A stretch of DNA of 64,000 nt from an uncultured Dehalococcoidia bacterium (GCA_958296225.1 OY282456.1:2790001-2854000); one strand, 5' to 3'; positions 8,864 through 17,459 are shown, counted from the stretch's first letter. Made by a program: numbers and translations. Notes: generated by a model from the letters alone, not told the origin.

Positions 8864-9637
8864 ATGCCCCTGGTAACGCTTCCCGGCGTTGAACTGTGGT
8901 ACGAGGACACCGGCGGCGCGGGTATTCCGGTGGTCTTCCTGCACGCTGCTTCCGGCACTGGCGAATGCTGGGTGCATCAGCTGCCCGCCTTCACTGCGGC
9001 CGGCTACCGCTGCATCACTTACGACCGGCGCGCCTGGGGCCGTTCCCGACCCACCGGCGCCGGTGAGCAGCCGGGATTCGTGGGGGATGACCTCCACGGG
9101 CTGGTTGCGGCGCTGGGTTTGGAGCGTTGCCATCTGGTGGCTACCGCCGCCGGCGGCATCGCCGGGCTGGACTACGCGCTGGCCCATCCCGAACGTGTCC
9201 GCAGCCTGGTCGCGGCCAATACCATCGGCGGCGTTCAGGATGCGGACTATCTGGAGGTACAGACCCGGCTGCGACCGCCGGAAATTCAGAACCTTCCGGT
9301 AGAGTTGCGCGAGCTTGGCCCGTCCTACCGGGGCGCCGACCCGGAGGGCGCGCGACGCTGGCTGGAGATTGAGCAGGCCAGCCGGCCTTACGGGCGAACG
9401 CCGGCGCAGCCTCTGCGGGAGCCGATTACCTACGCCCGGCTCAATAAGATGCGCGTGCCGACGCTGGTACTGTCGGGCGCCGCGGACCTGCTCTCCCCGC
9501 CGGCCCTGATGCGGATGCTGGCGGCGCAGATTCCAGCCTCCCGCTTCGTCTCGCTGCCCGATGCCGGACACGCCGGCTTCTGGGAAAGGCCGCCGGTTTG
9601 GAACGGTCTGGTTCTGGAGTTCATCGGCCAGCGCTAG
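8864..9637 (+). CDS. alpha/beta-hydrolase fold protein, nucleophile replaced by Ala
   Basis: A 257-residue Abhydrolase_1 protein. The oxyanion region VVFLHAASGTGECW, the YDRRAWGRS strand turn, the acid in GAADLLSPP and the histidine in PDAGHAGFWERP are all family-typical. The nucleophile elbow, normally GxSxG, reads VATAAGG, with Ala95 at the serine position. The fold is secure but ordinary serine-hydrolase chemistry is not expected. GGAG upstream of the ATG supports the start. It sits in the selenoprotein-HpaB run in the same direction. Confidence 0.75.
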   Translation: MPLVTLPGVELWYEDTGGAGIPVVFLHAASGTGECWVHQLPAFTAAGYRCITYDRRAWGRSRPTGAGEQPGFVGDDLHGLVAALGLERCHLVATAAGGIAGLDYALAHPERVRSLVAANTIGGVQDADYLEVQTRLRPPEIQNLPVELRELGPSYRGADPEGARRWLEIEQASRPYGRTPAQPLREPITYARLNKMRVPTLVLSGAADLLSPPALMRMLAAQIPASRFVSLPDAGHAGFWERPPVWNGLVLEFIGQR

Positions 9638-9657
9638 GCCGTATTGACATTGCAGCG

Positions 9658-9731
9658 TCATTCCGGCGCCAGCGCGAATGACGCAAGTTAAGGCCGGGAC
9701 AACGAAAGTTAAGGGATAACGAACGTTAAGG
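9658..9731 (+). repeat. inverted repeat plus three ACGNANGTTAAGG direct repeats
   Basis: An imperfect inverted repeat (TCATTC / GAATGA around 9659-9681) is followed by three copies of a 13-base unit starting at 9681, 9702 and 9719 (ACGCAAGTTAAGG, ACGAAAGTTAAGG, ACGAACGTTAAGG). The last runs into AAGGAG, the ribosome site of the monooxygenase. Spacing of 21 and 17 bases suggests operator-like sites, but this is inference. Confidence 0.5.
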
Positions 9732-9741
9732 AGTATTCCCG

Positions 9742-11196
9742 ATGCCAGCACGAACGGGAGCCGAGTATATTGCCGGCCTGCGGGAGCGCGCCGCAGACAT
9801 CTACATCGGCGGCGAACGTGTGCCGGACGTAACCGGGCATCCGGCCTTTGCCGGCGGCCTGCGTACCATTGCCGGGCTGCTGGATTTGCAGCACGACCCG
9901 GCCTGGCGCGATGAGATGGTCTATACGTCGCCATCCACCGGCGACCCGGTGGGCCTGTCGTTCATTATGCCCCGCGATGGCGACGACCTCAAACGGCGGC
10001 GCAAGATGATGTCCAATTGGGCGCTGGCGTCCTGCGGGATGATGGGGCGCACGCCCGACTTTCTCAACGTGGCGGTGATGTCCATGGCCGCCGGCGCCGA
10101 CTACTGCGGGCAGAATCGCCCGGAGTTCAAGCGGAACATTCTGGATTATTACGAGTACATCCGGGAAAACGACATCGTAATGACGCACACGCTGGTCAAC
10201 TTGCAGCGCAGCCGCGCGGTGGGCGCAACGCCCTTTGACGACCGCACCGAGGTTGCCCTGTCAGTGGTCAATGAGACCGGCGCCGGCATCGTCGTGCGCG
10301 GCGCCCGCGTGCTGGCGACCCTGGGGCCGTTGTCCGATGAAATCGCCGTCTATCCGGCGCGCACCCGGCGCGTGCCGGCCGGTGAAGAGGGCAAGTACGC
10401 CTTCGGGTTTGCCATCCCTTGCGATACCGACGGCCTCAAATTCCAGTGCCGCGATACCGTTGACCTGGGCCGCTCTCATTTTGACCACCCGGCGGGCAGT
10501 CGCTTTGAGGAAATGGACGCCATTGTGTTCTTTGACGACGTGCTGGTGCCCTGGGAGCGCGTCTTTCTCTATAACGACGTGGCGCGGTGCAACCAGTGGG
10601 GCGAACGCACCAACCGCAACGCCCACACCGGCCACCAGGTGGTTACCAAAAACGTGGTCAAGTGCGAGTTTATGCTGGGCCTGGCCACGCTGATGGTAGA
10701 TACGCTGGGTTCGGGGGATTTGCCGGCTGCGCAGCAGCTCATCGCCGAGCTGATTGAGAACCTGGAGATTACCAAAGCCCTGCTGGCGGCGTCGGAGGCG
10801 CAGGCGTCCGTTGATGAATGGGGCATTTTCTGTCCCGACTACCGGCCCCTGCTGGTGGCCCGCAAGCAGATGATTACTATGTACCCGCGCATGGCCGAAA
10901 TCCTGCACCTGCTGGGCTCCAGCAGCCTGATGGCCCTGCCGTCCGAGGCTGACCTGAACGGCCCGCTGGCCGCGGACATTCACCGCTACCTGGACACCGA
11001 CACGGCCACCGCCGCCGAGCGCATCCGCCTGTTCCGCCTGGCCTGGGACGTATCCTGTAGCGCGTTCGGCGGCCGGCAGACGCTCTACGAGCGCTATTTC
11101 GGCGGCGACGCGGCCCGCAACGCCGCGCTGCTCTACCAGATTTACGACCGCACTGCCGCGCGGGATATGGTGCAGGAATTTCTGTCGTTGGAATGA
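9742..11196 (+). CDS. 4-hydroxyphenylacetate 3-monooxygenase-family oxygenase (HpaB-like)
   Basis: The 484-residue protein belongs to the HpaB/PvcC family of reduced-flavin-dependent monooxygenases that hydroxylate phenolic rings. Family features include the N-terminal RTGAEYIAGL, the DLKRRRKMMSNWA helix region, MTHTLVNLQRSR, VRGARVLATLGPLSDEI and FDDVLVPWERVFLY. FADH2 must come from a separate reductase; no hpaC is found in this window. The substrate is unknown. A ribosome site (AAGGAG) lies nine bases before the ATG. Confidence 0.85.
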   Translation: MPARTGAEYIAGLRERAADIYIGGERVPDVTGHPAFAGGLRTIAGLLDLQHDPAWRDEMVYTSPSTGDPVGLSFIMPRDGDDLKRRRKMMSNWALASCGMMGRTPDFLNVAVMSMAAGADYCGQNRPEFKRNILDYYEYIRENDIVMTHTLVNLQRSRAVGATPFDDRTEVALSVVNETGAGIVVRGARVLATLGPLSDEIAVYPARTRRVPAGEEGKYAFGFAIPCDTDGLKFQCRDTVDLGRSHFDHPAGSRFEEMDAIVFFDDVLVPWERVFLYNDVARCNQWGERTNRNAHTGHQVVTKNVVKCEFMLGLATLMVDTLGSGDLPAAQQLIAELIENLEITKALLAASEAQASVDEWGIFCPDYRPLLVARKQMITMYPRMAEILHLLGSSSLMALPSEADLNGPLAADIHRYLDTDTATAAERIRLFRLAWDVSCSAFGGRQTLYERYFGGDAARNAALLYQIYDRTAARDMVQEFLSLE

Positions 11197-11472
11197 TTAA
11201 TTTAGAATAGCCTTCCTCCGTCATTCCGACATTCCCGCTTTCGTGGGCAATCCGGCGCCCTCGCAAACGGATACGGCATACCTGCAATAATGCCCTCACA
11301 CTGCCACCGCAACAAAAAAATTAGAGTAGAAAAGTGCGATTGAAAGTTACCAAAATAGGCCACCTCTTGCGGGGGCGGGGGCAAAAGAGCGGCGTTCTGG
11401 TTTTACCACAGCCTCCGCTGGCGGACAGCCCGGCGTTTCGGCCGGCAGCGCCTCCCTTTCCTGCCGGCCGAC
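11197..11472. other. intergenic region
   Basis: About 275 bases with an imperfect TCATTCC-type repeat near 11219 and no recognised promoter. Its last 110 bases are in frame with the next gene without a stop and look coding, so the radical SAM gene may begin inside it. Confidence 0.4.
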
Positions 11473-12405
11473 TTGGACATTGAGCCAATCGATATGTGCA
11501 ACTTCGCCTGCGACCATTGCCAGGTGACGCATTGGGAACGGCTGACGACCCGCCTGACGCCCGAGCGGTTCAGCGCCATTCTCCGGCAGTTCCCCAAGCT
11601 GGGGTTTGTCAAACTGCAAGGGATGGGCGAACCGCTGCTCAACCGGCGTCTCCTTGACCTGCTGGAAGAAGGCGAGCGACATGGCATCGCTATGCAGGTT
11701 GTCAGCAACGGTTCGGTCTATACGGAGCATATCGCATCGCGACTGACTGCTCTGCGTGGCACTGAGATTGTTTTCAGCATTGACGGCGCAACTGCGGAGA
11801 CCTTTGAGGCAATTCGCGTCAACGGCAAGTTTGAGGCAGTCACCGCCAACATTGCCGCCCTGGCGCAGCGCCGTGGCAAAAACGCCTGGCCCCGCATCGA
11901 AATCAGAACCGTTGCCACGCTCCGGAATGTCCACGAACTCCCCGGCATCGTCAGGCTGGCGAAAAGGCTGGGCGCGGACCGGCTGGTGATAACGACTATG
12001 CTGACCGATTGGGGCAAAGCGGAGATGCAGGACTCCATTGCGCCAATCAATGTTGCGCGCAACAATCTGCAAACCGACCGGTCGATCCGGGAAGCGGAAA
12101 CGGTTGCCGCCGCAATAGCCATGCCGACTGAAATAGAGCGCGGCCAGCGCTATTCCGACGCCAATCGCTGCCCCTGGCCCTGGCGGAGCGCCTACATTGC
12201 CGCCAACGGCGATGTTGTCCCCTGCTGTCAAATTGCCGACTCCAGCGTCGTAAAAATGGGCAACCTCTTTGACGAACCCTTTGCCAACATCTGGAACAAC
12301 GACAAATACCGGGAACTGCGCCGCCGCATCGCCAGCAACAACATCCCGCATTACTGCCGCAGTTGCTACGGGATGCAGCCGGTCGCCGAGGAGCAGCCAG
12401 TATGA
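11473..12405 (+). CDS. radical SAM/SPASM protein, N-terminus uncertain
   Basis: A radical SAM enzyme: CNFACDHC near the N-terminus binds the 4Fe-4S cluster that cleaves SAM, and the C-terminal SPASM-like region has CPWPW, VVPCCQ and CRSCYG for auxiliary cluster binding. The TTG at 11473 leaves only seven residues before the CxxxCxxC motif. The frame upstream is open to a TAG at 11356 and reads like normal N-terminal sequence (LRWRTARRFG), but contains no ATG, GTG or TTG. The gene may use CTG or have lost its start. Its stop overlaps the next ATG (ATGA). The substrate is unknown. Confidence 0.75.
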   Translation: MDIEPIDMCNFACDHCQVTHWERLTTRLTPERFSAILRQFPKLGFVKLQGMGEPLLNRRLLDLLEEGERHGIAMQVVSNGSVYTEHIASRLTALRGTEIVFSIDGATAETFEAIRVNGKFEAVTANIAALAQRRGKNAWPRIEIRTVATLRNVHELPGIVRLAKRLGADRLVITTMLTDWGKAEMQDSIAPINVARNNLQTDRSIREAETVAAAIAMPTEIERGQRYSDANRCPWPWRSAYIAANGDVVPCCQIADSSVVKMGNLFDEPFANIWNNDKYRELRRRIASNNIPHYCRSCYGMQPVAEEQPV

Positions 12406-13166
12406 TAACCGTCGCCGAAATCAACATCGCCCCGGTCAAGTCCATGGCCCTGGTGTCGCTGGATGCGGTCAACCTGGAGTTGGGCGGCATCCGGGACGAC
12501 CGGCGGTTTTACCTGGTCAACGGGCAGGGCCGGCTGCTGACCCGGCGGCAGGTGGGCAAGCTGGCGCAGTTGGCTGCATCCTGGGACGCCGGTACGGAAC
12601 GACTGCGGATTACCTTCCCCGATGGCACAACGCTGGCGGGCCCGCCGGAACTGGAACGCCCGGTCTGGACTATCGTATGGGGGCGCCGGGTGCGCGGGCG
12701 CGCGCTGGCCGGCGACTGGACGCCGGCCATCAGCGAGTTTTGCAGCCAGCCGGCCGTGCTGATGATGTCCGACTTGCCCGGCCAGGTCTTTGACGAGTTC
12801 CCGGTGTCGATTTTATCGCGGGCCTCGGTAGAGCATCTGTCAGCGGAGATGGGAATGGCCGACGACGCGTGCCTGGCCACCGACCGCTTCCGCCCCACGC
12901 TGCTGCTGGACGGCTGCGAATCGCACCAGGAGGACGACTGGATGAACCGGCAGCTAGCGGTAGGCGATGCCATCGTCCGCGTCCTGGCCCCCGACCCGCG
13001 CTGCGCCATCATCAACCAGCAGCCAACCACGGGCGAAACTGATGCCGACGTGGTAAAATCAATCCTGAACTACCGCCCCAACCCGCTGGCCGCCTACTTC
13101 GGCGTGTACGGCATCGTGGAACGGCCCGGCACGGTAAAAGTGGGGGATGCGGTGCAGGCGGTATGA
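12402..13166 (+). CDS. MOSC-domain protein (MOSC_N plus MOSC)
   Basis: A 254-residue protein with an N-terminal MOSC_N beta-barrel (VAEINIAPVKSMAL) and a C-terminal MOSC domain containing DRFRPTLLLDG and APDPRCAIINQQPTTGE, where the conserved cysteine binds molybdenum cofactor or sulfur. Such proteins are related to mARC and YiiM reductases of N-hydroxylated compounds. It starts at an ATG overlapping the radical SAM stop, so the two genes are translationally coupled. Confidence 0.85.
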   Translation: MITVAEINIAPVKSMALVSLDAVNLELGGIRDDRRFYLVNGQGRLLTRRQVGKLAQLAASWDAGTERLRITFPDGTTLAGPPELERPVWTIVWGRRVRGRALAGDWTPAISEFCSQPAVLMMSDLPGQVFDEFPVSILSRASVEHLSAEMGMADDACLATDRFRPTLLLDGCESHQEDDWMNRQLAVGDAIVRVLAPDPRCAIINQQPTTGETDADVVKSILNYRPNPLAAYFGVYGIVERPGTVKVGDAVQAV

Positions 13167-13200
13167 TTGCCGAAACGCAAAAGACGGGAGGAACACAGAG

Positions 13201-13512
13201 TTGGACACTGCTATTATGGGGGAAACCGTCGTAGTTACGCACGCCGATAACCGGGGCATCCCGGATTACACCATCAAACTCACTTTCGCTTATCATCAGG
13301 AATCCGAGCATTGGGTCGGCGTTTGTACCGAATTGGGAACTTCGGCATTTGCCGAAACGCGGGAACAGATGCAAACCGAACTGCGGGATGCGGTGGAGTT
13401 GCAACTCAATGAAGTCGCTCGGATTGCCGACGTGAAGGACTATTTGGCCTACAATGACGTGGAGATTGTACCGTCAAAACTAGCGAAGCAGGCCGAGTTT
13501 GTCATCGCATGA
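13201..13512 (+). CDS. hicB: HicB-family antitoxin
   Basis: A 103-residue HicB-like protein with the partially degraded RNase-H-like fold typical of the family (YTIKLTFAYHQESEHWVGVCTEL, then an ETREQMQTELRDAVEL helix). It is expected to neutralise HicA and repress its own operon. TTG at 13201 is favoured by GGGAGG ten bases upstream; an ATG at 13216 is the alternative. Its stop overlaps the hicA ATG. Confidence 0.75.
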   Translation: MDTAIMGETVVVTHADNRGIPDYTIKLTFAYHQESEHWVGVCTELGTSAFAETREQMQTELRDAVELQLNEVARIADVKDYLAYNDVEIVPSKLAKQAEFVIA

Positions 13513-13748
13513 ATATCTCCGGACGAGAGTTGATGCGTCTTCTGGAAAGTGACGGGTGGAATAGAGGAGGCCGGCGCAATCACGGTGTTTTCTATCACAA
13601 ACAGTTTCCCGAAGAAGAGCGGCCGCGCTCAACAGTCATTCCAGACAAGTCAACGCCGCTACCGAATGGCACGCTGGGAGCCATACTCAGCCTCAAACAA
13701 ACCGGCATTGGGCAGGTTGGATTGCAATATCTAATTGACCCTCAGTAA
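13509..13748 (+). CDS. hicA: HicA-family mRNA interferase toxin
   Basis: A 79-residue HicA-type double-stranded-RNA-binding-fold toxin. The family pattern of a Gly-Trp turn (DGWNRGGRRNHGVFYH), containing the putative catalytic histidine, is followed by STVIPDKSTPLPNGTLGAILSL. HicA toxins cleave mRNA. The ATG overlaps the hicB stop (ATGA). Gene order hicB-hicA is the reverse of many systems but is known. Confidence 0.75.
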   Translation: MNISGRELMRLLESDGWNRGGRRNHGVFYHKQFPEEERPRSTVIPDKSTPLPNGTLGAILSLKQTGIGQVGLQYLIDPQ

Positions 13749-13759
13749 GGGCGGCAACG

Positions 13760-14689
13760 ATGGCCATAGGTAATAAGTACCGGCCGGACTACGTTGCGCC
13801 GCCGGGGTTGATTTTGCGGGAGCATCTGGAGGCGCGGGGGCAATCGCCGGAGGAATTTGCCCGGGACTGTGACCGTTCGCCGGAGTTTATACGGGGGCTG
13901 CTCGCCGGCGAGTCGGCCCTTGACGAGGCGACGGCGCAGCGGTTTGAGGACTTGCTGAACTTGCGCGCGTACATCTGGCTACGCTGTGAGGCCGGCTACC
14001 GCCGGCACTTGAGCCGCCAAGCCGAGGCCAGACGGGTGGCGGCAACTTCGAACTGGAGCGAGTCATTCCCAATCAAGGAGCTGGTCAAGCGGGGCGCTAT
14101 TGAAAAACCGGAATCGGAGGCGGACGCAGTTTTCCGGCTGCTGCACTTCTTTGAGGTCTGGACGCCGGCTGAATGGCAGGAAATGTATGGCGCGGGCAGC
14201 GTGATTTATTCCCGTCTCCCCCAATGCAGCGGCGAAACCGCCCGGCTCGCGGCCTGGCGTCGCATCGGCGAGCTGGAGGCTGAGTGGCAGCGGGGCTCCG
14301 ATTACAACGCTGCCTCATTCCTCGATGCCCTGACTCGAATCCGCCGCCTTACTGGCCAGCCGCCCGTTGCGGTCTGGCCCCAGGCGGTGCAGCTCTGCAA
14401 CGACGCCGGCGTTGTGCTAACACTGGTCAAGCCCTTTGCGGCGCTGGACTTGCGCGGCTCAGCCTGGCGGCTGTCGTCGCGGCAGGCCATAATCCAGCTG
14501 GGCAATCCCCGTCAGCCCGCTGGCCGCCTGTGGCAAACCTTCTTTCATGCTGCCGCTCACCTCCTGCTCCACAGCAACCCCTGCGATGGGAACTTTTTTA
14601 TTGACCCGGACAGCAGGCAAAATGCGGACGTAGAGAACGAAGCCAACCGTTGGGTGTCCGACTTTCTCCTTGCCGCCGCAAGCGCCTGA
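13760..14689 (+). CDS. HTH/ImmA-IrrE-like protein with degenerate metallopeptidase motif
   Basis: A 309-residue protein whose first 70 residues form an XRE/HigA-like helix-turn-helix (GLILREHLEARGQSPEEFARD) and whose C-terminal half resembles ImmA/IrrE peptidases. The zinc motif HExxH reads HAAAH (residues 263-267), so the catalytic glutamate is missing, although the following LLLH and VENEANRWVSDFLL helix are conserved. It starts 11 nt after hicA, so it may be a third component or regulator of that toxin-antitoxin locus. Confidence 0.7.
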   Translation: MAIGNKYRPDYVAPPGLILREHLEARGQSPEEFARDCDRSPEFIRGLLAGESALDEATAQRFEDLLNLRAYIWLRCEAGYRRHLSRQAEARRVAATSNWSESFPIKELVKRGAIEKPESEADAVFRLLHFFEVWTPAEWQEMYGAGSVIYSRLPQCSGETARLAAWRRIGELEAEWQRGSDYNAASFLDALTRIRRLTGQPPVAVWPQAVQLCNDAGVVLTLVKPFAALDLRGSAWRLSSRQAIIQLGNPRQPAGRLWQTFFHAAAHLLLHSNPCDGNFFIDPDSRQNADVENEANRWVSDFLLAAASA

Positions 14690-14720
14690 CTTACGCAAGC
14701 GTCGTCCTCTGCCAAAAGAA

Positions 14721-14758
14721 ATTGCGGGCGCACCGCTGGGAAACGGTGCGCCCGCAAT
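14721..14758. terminator. bidirectional intrinsic terminator
   Basis: A perfect 15-bp stem (14721-14735 with 14744-14758) and an eight-base loop lie between two convergent genes. On the minus strand it is followed by TTTCTTTT, making it a good terminator for the aminotransferase gene; on the plus strand the following tract is weaker. Confidence 0.8.
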
Positions 14759-14808
14759 AATCTCCTTAAGAGAATCGGCTCCATAATAGAACCGTCCCTT
14801 GGGCTGTG

Positions 14809-16152
14809 CTAGCCGTGCTGCACCAGCCCCTCCTCCATCATCGCCGCAATAGCCCCGTCAAAAGCCTCAATGGTGAAGTCAATGTCGGCTTCGGTGTGGG
14901 TGCCGGAGAGGACGCCGCTGGTGCGGGACATCAGGTCAACGCCGCGCACTTGCAGGGCCTGGCGCAGGCTGCGCTGGATGGCCGCGGGCTGGTCTTTCAG
15001 CCGGGAGGCGTCCAGGCCGTCGATGCTGCGCGCGCCAAAGTAGAGGTGGAAGGTGGACGCCTCGCCGTACACCGTAGCGTTGACTTCGCGGCGTTCGACG
15101 ACCTCACGCAAACCTACCCGCAGCCGCTGCGCCATGCGGTCGGCCTGGGCGTTGTACTCGCCGGTGGCGACCAGACGCAGGGCGGCGTTGCCGGAAGCGG
15201 CGGCGTAAGGGTTGGCGTTGAAGGTGCCACCGTGCAGCACCCGCTCGTAGCGGTCGTGGTGGCTGTCGCCCGTCTGGTGCATGACCGCCATCACCTCATC
15301 CCGGCCGGCTACCGCGCCGCCGGGCAGCCCGCCGGTGAGGATTTTGGCCATAGTGCAAAGGTCGGGGTCAACGCCCAGCCGTTCCTGCGCCCCGCCCGGC
15401 GCCCAGCGGAACCCGGTGATGACTTCGTCCAGAATCATCACCGCGCCATGCTCGCGGGTGAGCCGGCGCACGCCGTCGAGGAAACCGTCGGGCAGCGGCA
15501 CCGTTCCGTAGGATGCGCCCGATGCCTCGGTGATGACGCCGGCGATGTTGTCATCGTTGACCAGCGCGTTTTCCAGCGCCGTCAGGTCGGTGGGCAGCAC
15601 GATGATTGAATCAATGGCGCCTTGCGGGATGCCGGTGGAGGCGGGCACGTCGAAGGGCGGCAGGTTGCCGGGCATTACGTAGTCGTGCCAGCCGTGGTAG
15701 TGAGACTCCCAGCGGATGATTTTCTCCTTGCCGGTGTAGGCGCGGGCGACGCGCATGGCCAGCATGGTGGCCTCGGCGCCGGAGCCGACGAACCGCACCT
15801 TGTCGGCGCAGGGCATCAGGCTGCAAACCCGCTCACCCCATTCCAGCATGGATTCGGTGGGCGCGCCGAAGTGGGAGCCGTCGGTGAGGACGGCGGACAG
15901 GGCGCTCACCACCTCCGGGTGGGCGTGGCCCAGCAGCAGCGACGCCGACCCCATGCCATAGTCAACGTACTCGTTGCCGTCGATGTCCCACTTGCGCGGG
16001 CCGCTGCCGCGAGCGACAACGATGGGGAAGGGGTCTGACGTGTAGCCATCGTGGCCCGGGCTGCCGGAGGGGAAAAGACCCTGATACCGGGGCTGGAGTT
16101 CCCGCGAGCGGGGGTTCATGCGGATGTACTGTTCCTGGATGGTCTCAGTCAT
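14809..16152 (-). CDS. class III aminotransferase (glutamate-1-semialdehyde aminomutase-like)
   Basis: A 447-residue PLP enzyme of aminotransferase class III. Landmarks are VDYGMGSASLLLGHAHPEV, FVGSGAEATM, HYHGWHDY, the PLP-binding LDEVITGFR (Asp242) and the Schiff-base lysine in TMAKILTGG (Lys270). The overall pattern is closest to glutamate-1-semialdehyde 2,1-aminomutase, but no other haem gene is nearby and related enzymes act on other amino acids, so the hemL name is not given. It converges on the toxin locus and ends at a strong terminator. Confidence 0.85.
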   Translation of the reverse strand: MTETIQEQYIRMNPRSRELQPRYQGLFPSGSPGHDGYTSDPFPIVVARGSGPRKWDIDGNEYVDYGMGSASLLLGHAHPEVVSALSAVLTDGSHFGAPTESMLEWGERVCSLMPCADKVRFVGSGAEATMLAMRVARAYTGKEKIIRWESHYHGWHDYVMPGNLPPFDVPASTGIPQGAIDSIIVLPTDLTALENALVNDDNIAGVITEASGASYGTVPLPDGFLDGVRRLTREHGAVMILDEVITGFRWAPGGAQERLGVDPDLCTMAKILTGGLPGGAVAGRDEVMAVMHQTGDSHHDRYERVLHGGTFNANPYAAASGNAALRLVATGEYNAQADRMAQRLRVGLREVVERREVNATVYGEASTFHLYFGARSIDGLDASRLKDQPAAIQRSLRQALQVRGVDLMSRTSGVLSGTHTEADIDFTIEAFDGAIAAMMEEGLVQHG

Positions 16153-16312
16153 AATCGTCGCTCCTTGGACAGGTTTTCAGGTTCGCCGTTTTACGTGAAC
16201 ATTGTCCAGCGCCATATCCTTTCGGAAGTATGCGTTTTGCGGGTAGAGCCAAATAATATTCCTCCCGACACGGGTTGAATAGGTTCGGTCACCGGGCGAG
16301 CGTTGGGGCCGG

Positions 16313-17053
16313 CTAGTTTTGGGGTTGGCGGCGGGAAAGTTGGGCTTCCAGTTGGAGGATGCGTTCCTCAGCGGCGCGGCGGGCGGCGGCTTCGGCGTCG
16401 CGCTGGGCAAGGGCGGCTGCGGTTTGCGCTTTGGACTCTGCCAGGTCGGGCAGGTATTCCCCGGTTGCCGGGTCCCAAAAACGCAATTTGCCGGCATCGG
16501 AGCGCAATTCCAGGCCCAGCGCCGCGCTGTAGCCGCGGATTACGCCGTCGGCCATCGTAGCCACCGGAAGGGGCTCGTACTCCCCGTTGGGCAGCAGCCG
16601 GTCGCCGGCCAGCGCGGTGTCGTGGAACCGGCCGCCGGTGCGGTCAAACCGCCAGTATTCCGCCACTCCGTAACGCGCGTAAAGTTCCCGTTTCGCAGTG
16701 TAATCCCGCCGGCCAGTGGATGGGGACGCTACTTCCAGCACAAAATCCGGCGGCCGGCCGATTTCGCTGATGGTGTAGCCGTTGGACTGGATGATGTCCG
16801 CCGGGGGCACCGGCATACCGAAAGCAACCAAGCAATCCGGGTAGGGACTGCGGCGGGCGTCGCCGGCGTCCTGGCAGAGGTAACCGTTGCCCATTACCAC
16901 GACGTCGGGCCGGGAGGAGTAGTAGTCAGTCAGGATAAGGTGCGCCCGGGCGATGTCAGGAAGTTGGGTAGCCATGTCAGGCGCCGGCGGCGGGTCGGGC
17001 AGTTCGGTGAGGCGCGAGGCCGGCGTGGGGACGATTTGGGTTGTGGTCGTCAT
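16313..17053 (-). CDS. Uma2-family (DUF820) putative endonuclease
   Basis: The 246-residue protein has the Uma2 PD-(D/E)XK-like core: RPDVVVMG, the YPDCLVAF strand, PPDFVLEVASPSTGRRDYTAKRELYARYGVAEYWRFD and a C-terminal extension. The acidic and lysine residues in EVASPST and K-R-E-L-Y are the presumed active-site elements. The C-terminal 60 residues form an Ala/Glu/Gln-rich coiled coil. Uma2 proteins are abundant in cyanobacteria and Chloroflexota; their biological role is unclear. Confidence 0.8.
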   Translation of the reverse strand: MTTTTQIVPTPASRLTELPDPPPAPDMATQLPDIARAHLILTDYYSSRPDVVVMGNGYLCQDAGDARRSPYPDCLVAFGMPVPPADIIQSNGYTISEIGRPPDFVLEVASPSTGRRDYTAKRELYARYGVAEYWRFDRTGGRFHDTALAGDRLLPNGEYEPLPVATMADGVIRGYSAALGLELRSDAGKLRFWDPATGEYLPDLAESKAQTAAALAQRDAEAAARRAAEERILQLEAQLSRRQPQN

Positions 17054-17134
17054 TGTAAGCTCGCGTCATTGTAAGCTCGAGATAGAGATGGTTCGCACGG
17101 CGGCGTATGGAGCGCATAGCGTGGTAACGGTCGG

Positions 17135-17440
17135 CTATCCGCCGTTAGCGGCTATGACGGCGCCGGCTATAACGCCGAGCACCATACTCCACCCGCCGGC
17201 CCATAATACGAACGAAGGTATAGCGACGCCGGCGACTGCGATGGCTACCATGATGATAAGCGGTATGCCAAACATAGCGGCGGCTATCGCAAGTATGGCG
17301 CCGCTTATTCCGCATTTCCTCTTGCTGGCGTTGGCTCCAGAATGGCTGCGCCTATCAACAACAGTATCACATCCCGTCCTATGGCGGCTACGGGGCGGCG
17401 CGTTTTCGCGTCACCGTTAGAGTCGCTTGGTGGGGTCAGA
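17135..17440 (-). pseudogene. frameshifted small membrane protein
   Basis: The minus strand encodes two adjacent hydrophobic stretches in different frames. The upstream frame reads a polar segment and then GRDVILLLIGAAILE before ending. The downstream frame continues with SKRKCGISGAILAI, two further membrane-like segments (MFGIPLIIMVAIAV and WSMVLGVIAGAVIAANGG) and stops at 17135. A single missing base near 17335-17342 would join them into one three-segment protein. No ATG start is visible in the upstream frame. Probably a decayed gene or a sequencing error. Confidence 0.4.
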
Positions 17441-17459
17441 GCAGTTTTCCGTTGTGTGG

